DNA from: Apteryx mantelli
Taxonomy: Eukaryota > Chordata > Aves > Apterygiformes > Apterygidae
Length of the DNA: 64,000 nt
Direction of reading: 5' to 3'
NCBI RefSeq assembly: GCF_036417845.1
Contig: NC_090013.1
Span: 439,001 to 503,000, forward strand
The translations under genes and the position numbers were made by a program. The notes beneath the pieces were generated by a model that saw only the letters and a program-made list of their open reading frames with translations, did not search any database and was not told where the DNA came from. Below are positions 47,690 through 64,000 of the stretch, one piece after another; position 1 is the first letter of the stretch; each line of letters starts with the position of its first letter.

Positions 47690-47862
47690 CCCTCAGGGTG
47701 CCGCGATCCCCCTCAGAGTGCCGCGATTCCCTTCAGGGAGCCGCGATTCCCCTCAGGGCGCCGCAATCCCCCTCGGGACGCCGCGATTCCCTCAGGGAGC
47801 CGCGATTCCCCTCGGGACGCCGCGATCCCCTCAGGGCGCGACGATTCCCCTCAGGGGGCCGC
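47690..47862. repeat. 21-bp repeat at the edge of the ILF3 CpG island
   Basis: Eight or so units of GCCGCGATTCCCCTCAGGG with CGGGAC or CAGAGT variants, ending about 250 bp before the probable ILF3 first exon. Confidence 0.88.
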
Positions 47863-49130
47863 TCCCGCCGCCCCGCGCTCCCGCGCGCCGCCGCCCCTCC
47901 CCGCGCCTGCGCAGACCCGCGCCGCCGTCGCCGCGCGGCGTAGCCTCAAACGTAGCGACGTCACCCCCCTTCCTCCCCTCCCCACCGCCGCCGCCGCCGG
48001 CCGCGCCGATTGGCCGCCGCCGCCGCGCCCCACGTGACCCACGCCGGCTCCCCCCCTCCTTCCCCGCGGCCCCCCCCCCCCTCCCCGCTCCGCACACACT
48101 CGCGCCCCTCGCCACATGCCCCCTCCCCCTGCCGGCGGCGGCTCCTCCCCCCGCGCTGCAGTCGGAGCCGAGCCGCGCTGCGCACCGCACCGCACCGCCA
48201 CGGGGGCCAGGCCGGCGGCGCGCCACGGCCCCGCGGCCGCTGAGGGACCAGGCCCCGCGGGCAGGCCCGGTAGGAGCCGCGCGCGCGCGCGCGCATCTCC
48301 CTTCCCCCCCCCCACCCCGCCTCACCCCACCTCCCCCCCCCACCCCCAAGCTCAGCTCCGCTTCCCTTCCCTGAGGGGGGAGCCCGGCGCTGAGGCGGGC
48401 CGGGGGGCGGTGCTGGGCGGCCGGGCCGCGGCGGAGGGTGGGTCCGCCTCTGTCTCTGTGTGTTTGTGTGTGTGGTGATGGTGATGATGATGGTGGTGGT
48501 GGGGCGGGAGGGGGGGGGAGAAGAGAAGGGGGGGGCGGTGCTGGGCCTGCCGGCGGCGGCGGCGGAGCGGCGGGGCGCGGATCGCGCCGCCGGTGACCCG
48601 GCCCCCTTCACCTCCCTCCCTCCTTCCCTCGCGCGGCCCCATTGTGCTGTGGAGAGACAAAATGGCGGCGGGCGGCCGTTGGGCCGCGAGTGAGTGAGGG
48701 GAGGGGGGGGGCGCGCGCGCGAGGAGAGGGGTGTTAGGGGGGTCGGCGCTGCGCGCGCACCTCGCCCCCCCCCGCGCGGCCCCCTCCCTCCCCACACACA
48801 CACCGGGCGGGGGGGGCAGCGTGCGCGGGGGTCTCCCACCCCCCCCCCAGGTGCACGCGCCGCCGCTTTGTTCTCCCGCTCGCCGCGCTTGCAAATGGCG
48901 GCAGCGGCTCGCTGTGGGGAGGGGGGGGGGTTACCCCATTCCCCCCCTCCTCTTCCTCCAGGCCTGGGGGGGGCTGTGATGGCCCTCGGCGCGCACTGGC
49001 GACGAGGGGGAGGCCCGGTGTCACCGCAGCACCGCTTTGCCCCCCCCCTTCCCCTTTCCCCGGTGGGGGGGGGGGCCGTTCTCGCCTCTCCCCTCGCTGT
49101 TGTGGCGCCTGGAGCGGTGGGGGGGGGTTA
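47863..49130 (+). promoter_or_regulatory. ILF3 CpG-island promoter and candidate noncoding first exons
   Basis: Dense CpG with GC boxes, an ATTGG (inverted CCAAT) at about 48009-48013 and a CACGTGA near 48031. A probable noncoding exon 1 ends at a GGTAGG donor near 48269. A second possible first exon, ending at a GTGAGT donor near 48690 and containing GACAAAATGGCGGCGGGCGG, may be an alternative. Which is used cannot be told from sequence alone. Divergent transcription to the left is possible but not shown. Confidence 0.55.
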
Positions 49131-52100
49131 GATACAAGGTGGCTTCATCCCCTTCGGTGTCATCTGGATGCGCGTCTCCTCCCCCTCCCGGGGACAGAGC
49201 ACCGCTCCCCCCCCCCCCCGTGCTCTCTCCTTTCTCGAAACTTATTCTCCAGGGTTTGGCTCATTTGGGCTCATTTGGGTTCTGCCCGCCCTGAGCGAGG
49301 CTCCCATCGCTTCCCTGAAACGCCCCCCCCCCCCTTGTTTTAATTCATCCCGTTATTTGTAGCTGCTCAGTTCTGGACAATTCAGAACAGCAGCGTGGAT
49401 TATCCTCGCTGCATCTCGTTGCCGCTTTACAAGTGTCAGCGGCTTTTGTTTACCATCACCTTAGTTATTCAGGTAGCTTGTTTTGTTTCGTTTTTTAAAG
49501 CTGTATTGGATGCTGTCAGTGTCCTTAGACCTTGAAGGAATTGCCTGCGAGGGAAGCCATCCAAATCGGAACAAAAGCGCAGTGTTAAGGTTTTACAACC
49601 AAAGCAGCTCAAGCAGCCTGTTCAGGTGTGAATGCTGCAAAGTAAGACTGGCTAAAAACACAAATGAAAAATTACTGATTCTTACTTAAAATGAAGCAGT
49701 ATTCTTAAGTCCAGCTACATACATTGCTTAACATAAGTTAAACTTTGCCCTTATCCAGGGCATCGTTATTGAAGAAATTTCACCCCTTAGCATTCTTACT
49801 ATAATTTTGTCACCCACCCCACTCCCCAAAATGTGTTTGAGACAGTCTGGCTCGTTATGTTGGAATTCTAGTGAAATCTAGTTGGAAATCCAGTGGAAGT
49901 TGCTGAAATCCTGCTTGTAGCAGGAAATCATAGGAGGGGAGAATCAGAGCAGGCGAGTCTTAAAATGGGGCTTAAATTTCAAAATGTTTTCCTTTTTCCA
50001 AATTTTAATGGCTATCAACCTTATGAGCAATGTCAGGAATTGTGCATAATTCAGAGTGTTCATGTTTTTAACTTGTTCTGTGGTTCTTTTTCCTAAGAGG
50101 CATGAATCCTGTGATGCTGCAGCATCAGCTCCTGGGTTCTCATTAAAAATGAACTTCAGTGATTTCAAGAGGAGAGATAACATTCGTCTTTAGAAATCAC
50201 AGGAAACAGAAGTCTCGCTCGTTGGGGTGTTGTAGTATTTTCTGACAGTAGGGATAACTGCTGCTCTCCATTAGTTTGGATTTCAACTACCTTCTTACCT
50301 TGCTTGGAGGGAACTAAGGAAATTTAACCAAAAATTACTGGGTACAGTAACCGATCTCAATAAAAACAATTAGTGATCCAAATTCTTCTGGGTCCAGTCC
50401 AAACTTAGGCCTTAGAATGGACTGGGAAGTTTGGAGCCTGCTAACACATGACAAGATGTGTGACTATGCAAGAATATATATACACCTTCGCATTGCAATG
50501 CATGCTTTGTGGATTCTTGCAGATACCTTAGGAATAATTCTCTCTGGTCAGTGGACACTGACATGTGGGTTTAATTACAATTAGATCCATTTAAGTCATC
50601 CCGATGTGTCACAAAGGGAAAATCATCCCATACGTAGCTATTTGCCAGATTGGGATCGGAGGCATTTCTGTGCTCTAGAAATCTACATGAATAAATACCC
50701 CCTACAATCTGATAATGGCTAGAGGAAATGAGCTTTCCCAATTTCATCCCAGCTTATATCTGTAAATTCTTCAGGTCATAAGCCTGAGTTCTGTTTGTAA
50801 AACACCTGGCGCAGTGGGGTCCTGATTTCTGTCCAGGCCCCGGATGTTGTTTTAGCACAGGTAATGGTTAAAACAGTATTATTGTAATAAAGCACCAAGT
50901 ATTTGAACAATTAATTGCTCGTTTGTTATTGTTATTCTGGTGTATTGAACAGTTTGCACTTACTTAAGATACGTGAGGCTTACTTGCGATTTGTATCATC
51001 TGTCAAAGGGTAATGCAAAGCATTCAACTACATTTCAATTATTTTTCATATTTATATAGTAATATATATATAGTAATTACTGGCTAGCCTAAGAAACGGT
51101 AAGACGACTTGTGTAGATTCCAGTGGAAAAAAGCAAAAGCAAACTGCAGTCTGGTTTCATTTTGATTGAAACTCATTTGAAACAGATGGATTTCCAGAGA
51201 AGTAGGATTTGGTGCTGAGGACTTAAATAATTGGGACATGATTGACTTTCTCTGGCAATTTTTTTTTATGTGCCGTAGTTATGGCAATCTTCATGTATAC
51301 TAAATTGTAAAAGTAAGTTAACTAACTTGGCAAAATCTGATTCGAAATGAAGCAGAAGCTGATGGAGGTGTTGGATATAGATGCTAATGGTCTTAATCTC
51401 CATTGCTCCTGTGAGTCCTCAGGTGCTTGTGCTGTGTTACGAGGCTATTCATTTGCCTCATTTGTACTAGTGCTTTTAAATGGCACATAACAATTCCTGG
51501 AGTTACTAAGAAACATAAGGTATTTGCAGGAATCTGATTGACCATGTGCAGTTTCAATTAGAGGTAAATCAAGGGTCTTATTGAAGATGGATGCTTTCAA
51601 GGTGTAGTCAAATTAATGACTGTTAATCAAGCAACTGCTGATTCTTATCACAGTCGTATAGTTTCCTATGTGATTGGTGCTTAAGATTAGAGGAGTAAAT
51701 CCCAGTGGATACAAGATGGTATTTTGAACTTCTTGCCAGAAGTCTGTTCACATCTGAAGGCAATCTTGGAAAGCTGTGTTCTTTCACAAAACATAAACTA
51801 GTCCTTTAGGACACAATTATTTCTTTGCTAGAAGGCCCCTTGGCTAAAAACAGAGGAACAAAGTACTTGAATTTTAACAAAAGAAGTTAACTACTTCAGT
51901 TCCAGGTGCAAGCTATACCAGTGGTTTTGTTTGGTTTGAAAGATGACATGTTCTGAAACAAGCTGTAGTGATTTTTGGCTTAATCAGCATAGCAATTCTG
52001 TTGAATTTTAGAAATTACAAGCACTTCAAAGGCAGATTTGCTAATTAAGTTTATACTACTTCCTCTTGATAAAGTATGTGCTAAAATAAGTGAAGAGACT

Positions 52101-53019
52101 CATGCAGTTACTGAATTTGTGACCTACTGATGATAATGAAAATCCAGCTTGTTTACTTTGGGGCCATAAAATGAATTTGGGGTAAAAATCTGTCGGCCAT
52201 ATATGGATTTTTACAAGTAGTTGCTTGTGAGTAGCATCAATGAGCACAGCAAAAACTATTGCCTTGTTTGGTAACCAGGTGATACAAATCTAGTTCTTTA
52301 CCTCATGAAAATATTTTAGCTTATATACAAATCATGTCAAAAACTGTTAATTTTTCCAGTACAAACTGTTTCTGTGTGTATCAGGGAATGCTTTATCTTA
52401 ATTGCAATTTGTTTTAGAAATAAGAGAGCTTTGCAAAAAAAAAAAAAATCCATTTTTAATGGGAAAGCCTCTTAGGCACAAGGAGCCAAAATAATATCCT
52501 TAAGGCCACTGAGACTGCAAACTTGACCTAGGAGGGAAAATCGGGTAGTCGTGGTCGCAGCTCAGACTAGTAGAATGTTTTGCATTTTGCAGAGTGTACA
52601 AGGGAATGAGGTTGCAGTTCAAGGCCTTTGTCTTGGTGCGGTGTGGTCTGCAGTTGCTGTACAGCTGAATTGAAATATAGTAAATAAGCATATGGTACCT
52701 GTTAAACAGGTGATCAGGTAACACCGAGAAGTTAACGTAAGCCTTCATAGGCAGTCTGTGGAAGTTGCAGTGACAGCTGTACGATAAAATTGGTTTTAAT
52801 CGTTACTGTGGGTGCTATTCAGGTCTAAAGAAAGTTAGCCTTTGGGAGAAGAAAACTTGGCTTTCAATAATAAGTTCGTATAATTGTCATTTATGTTACC
52901 ACTTCCAGTTATTTATATCAGTTATTTCTGTTATTATTACGTATACTTAGCAAGCAGGTTGTGGGGACCATACTAGCCCACCAGTAAAGCATTGCTGATC
53001 AGTTTTCTGCTGTTCCCAG
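49131..53019 (+). other. ILF3 intron 1 (approximate)
   Basis: AT-rich sequence with no exon recognised on either strand; frequent stops in all frames. It is the longest intron-like stretch in the window. No transposable element was confidently identified. Confidence 0.55.
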
Positions 53020-61245
<8,226 letters not shown>

Positions 61246-61930
61246 ATCATCTAAAAGTATTGCACAAAAAACAGCTTTTTACTCCAATTTTCTCGAACTC
61301 CAAAACCCAAAGTGTTCGTGCTGTGTCCCTGTGCTTCACTGGGTTTCTCAACAGTGGCTTTTCACCGCAGCTTGTCTGAAACTCTTATTAGCCTGCAGAA
61401 CTTAAGACAGTGGCAGTTTTTATTGTGATTTGCCTTTGAACTTGGTTGTATCAATGTACACAACAGGGGGAACTAATTATCAAAGAATGTTTTTGTGCAG
61501 TTTGCACAAATTTCAAAGCCAGCTCTGTTCAGCATAAAGGCAAAAAGCCCATCTTTGCTTTTTATGGAAAGCATTACTTTATTTTTAAGAAACAGATACT
61601 GAAGTGTTTTAATCTACCTTTGTCTTAATTTACGGCAGGTTTTGTACAAAATTTGAGCCTTTTATTAAATCCCAGAAATTGGGTAAATGCCTCTGATATT
61701 GGGAAGACTTTTCAACATCTCTGAATATAGTACAGCCCAGCTTTTTAAGCATGCAAAATGTTGACTTGTATGTGGAATCGTATGTGCTAAAATTAATCCT
61801 ACATCCTTTGTAACACGCTGGTGGATTAACGCTGAGGGATGTGACTTATTGTGGCTGGTAGCTAGTGTACTTTCAAAGGTATTGTAATTGTGCTTCCGAT
61901 ACTGATACAATAAATATCCAGGCATTAGGA
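61246..61930 (+). terminator. ILF3 NF90 3' UTR and poly(A) signal
   Basis: AT-rich 3' UTR after the NF90 stop. AATAAA lies at 61909-61914, with an ATTAAA at about 61664-61669 as a possible earlier site. Confidence 0.65.
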
Positions 61931-64000
61931 GTTAATGTAAAAATGTTAGTCTTGATAACTTCTGAAAATGCATGGATTCAATCGTTACATGAAAATGGGC
62001 TTTCTTGAGCCAAGCATAAAGGGCCTAAAGCACTTCAGCAAACTTGCGGTGGCCGCGGACTCAGCAGCCTCGCTGCTGAGGCTGCGCCGTGCGTGCCTGT
62101 TGCAAAATGCACATCACCCTAAAAGTGTGTCATAACCTGGAGAAATAATTTCACTGGAATTTGAAATGGCGGGGAACTTGAAATTGGCCGTTTAAGACGC
62201 TAGTCTTTGATAAATTTAAAGTGTTCGGTCCTTTATTCTTGCTATAGTACTTGTTTTAAAACTGTATTTTGTTTGTCACTGTTTTTAGCTGCAAAGCCTG
62301 CACCATTGCATTAATTTAACTTGTGAAGCTCAACAACATTTGAGTTAACTCAGTAACTAAACTAGTTAAAAAGAAAAAAAAAAAATTTAAAAAAAGGCAA
62401 AACAAAAATCTTTAACCTATGAAGCATCAAGTAAAAAAAAAAAAAAAAAATTGTCCAAGGTATCTAGTGACTACTTTAAAAAAAAATGCATGCCCTATTT
62501 TTTTTAGAAAGTTATTGTTTGAGATAATGACTTTTTATACAAGTGAATAGATACTGTCCTGAATGAGGTGAACAACTGCCATTTTTTAAGTGAATACATG
62601 TTAAAGTAACTACTGGTGTGTTCGATATTTTTATTCATTAGCTTTGATTTAGGGGGAGTAGAAAATATCAGGTGTCAAACAGCATTAAAACTTCATAGTT
62701 AAATATGAAGGGTTCATGTAAAATGTAAATTCCGGAAATTGATTCCTTGCTTGGCAGAGGCCAACTTCCAGCATCTGCAGCTTGAATTTAAATGGTGCAA
62801 GTCTTAGTTCTTAACCTCTTGTTCTGGAGGATCCCATATTCCTTCCAGATGTGTCTGAACCAAAGACAGGAACTTCAATGCACGTGACAGAGCAAGGTAC
62901 CTTTCGGTCACAGTGCAGGAATATTTTGCTGTTTTGGTTTTTTGACTGGAGAGAAGTATATTGCAGAGCCTTGTTTCTACCCAGCTGAAACACAGTCTAT
63001 AGGGGAAAGGAGGAAAAAGGATCTTGTGTAATCTAGAAAGTCTTACTCTAGTGCAGAGGGCGTAGTGAAGAATTGATTCTGTGATTCCAGGGATATTTGG
63101 AGTTCTGGAAAAAATGAGCAAGGTGACGAAAAAAGCTTAGGTGCCTTGAAGAGCCACCGCTCTTCACATAAAAACACATATTGAATTTAGGAAATGAGCT
63201 CTGATTCACCCTTATGATGAGTTGTTCCATTAGTTTCACATGGGATTGCAGAAAGAAAGGGTACAAGATTTTATACCTTGTCTCTCTTTAACTGTAAGTT
63301 TTTCTTGAGAAATACTAAATTCTCATACACCTCTCCTTCGTTTTCAAAGGAGATGCTGGCAAAACTCCTCCTCTTTAGAGGCCTAGTTAAGTTCCAGGAG
63401 TAGTACATGCTGTTACAGACACTGGTGCAGGTTTTTAGTTAGATTCTAGTGGCTTTTCTTCCTTGAAATAAGTTAGGTTTTAATATGGCAAGTCTGACTG
63501 TAGAGTTAAGTCTTCTCACGTTAAGCCCAAACTGTGAAACATTCATTGAAGTTCAATTTGCAGGAATTGGGCAGGAAAGCAATTGCTCAGCAGTTTAAGA
63601 GCTTGACTGTAGTACTATTGATAAATAAAAGGAAAAAAACAAAAAAAACAACACTAACTCTTGACTATGTACAGTGCTTTTGCATCCAGACTTTCTAGAG
63701 GATTTTGATCCGTTAGAGGTTTTTGGTAACCTTGGATCTAAGATCACGGTGGTACCAGATTTTTGAGATAAATAGTGCTACACAATAGGATAAGCTGTGT
63801 ATGCACATCTTCATTTCGGTTGGATTGTTTCTGTTCATTCGATGTGTAAATCAATACCGAAGGTTCTCTTTATTTTAGTGAACTGCATGGATGTTGACTT
63901 AATTCCTCGTTACAGGAATAAGATTATTCCTCGTTACCACTTCTTTCAGCTGTGGAGAGTGAGCATCAGTTGACATTGATGGCTGACTTGTCTCAAATGT
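61931..64000 (+). other. ILF3 downstream or intronic sequence, no exon seen
   Basis: In other vertebrates the NF110 form uses further exons (starting QFYSNGG) beyond the NF90 exon. I found none here, so this is either the intron leading to them or 3' flank. A-rich tracts occur at about 62370-62455; another AATAAA lies near 63624. Confidence 0.5.

Overview
The window looks like part of a GC-rich avian microchromosome. I infer this from compact vertebrate genes with very short introns, many minisatellites, one CR1 LINE fragment, and a gene order that matches human 19p13.2 as I know it (PDE4A, [KEAP1, S1PR5], ATG4D, KRI1, CDKN2D, AP1M2, SLC44A2, ILF3). I cannot name the species from the sequence.

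Layout. From 1 to 8736 the sequence is extremely GC-rich and repeat-filled; its only recognisable coding pieces are two alternative first exons of PDE4A (PDE4A11-like at 5478-5701, PDE4A10-like at 7361-7422), both on +. A 200-N gap (8737-8936) follows directly, and none of the PDE4A body, KEAP1 or S1PR5 is seen before ATG4D starts at 9352 (+). ATG4D (9352-12477) is nearly complete but shows two one-base frame problems. Between it and KRI1 lies an opposite-strand, frame-broken galactose-3-O-sulfotransferase-like sequence (about 13060-13813), which I did not expect from human synteny. KRI1 (18291-13890, -), CDKN2D (20980-19483, -) and AP1M2 (27378-23777, -) follow, all with intact spliced frames. 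SLC44A2 (28726-42388, +) diverges from AP1M2 across a minisatellite-filled spacer; it has two alternative first exons and two homologous alternative last exons. The GC content then drops. After a quieter 3' UTR/intergenic stretch (42.4-47.7 kb), ILF3 begins in a CpG island near 48 kb and runs to the NF90-type stop at 61245; the NF110-type exons are not seen before the window ends.

The genes are ordinary housekeeping and signalling genes (cAMP breakdown, autophagy, ribosome assembly, cell-cycle inhibition, clathrin adaptor, choline transport, dsRNA binding) and share no single pathway. I found no wholly new biological system. The most unusual signals are the stranded PDE4A promoters beside a gap where KEAP1 should lie, the GAL3ST-like sequence, a 17-bp GC motif (CCCGGACGCCTGGGCCC) that recurs in several unrelated minisatellites and as single copies near promoters and splice sites, and the paired alternative ends of SLC44A2. 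Exon boundaries were worked out by hand from splice consensus, reading-frame phase and remembered human proteins; they are not transcript-supported.
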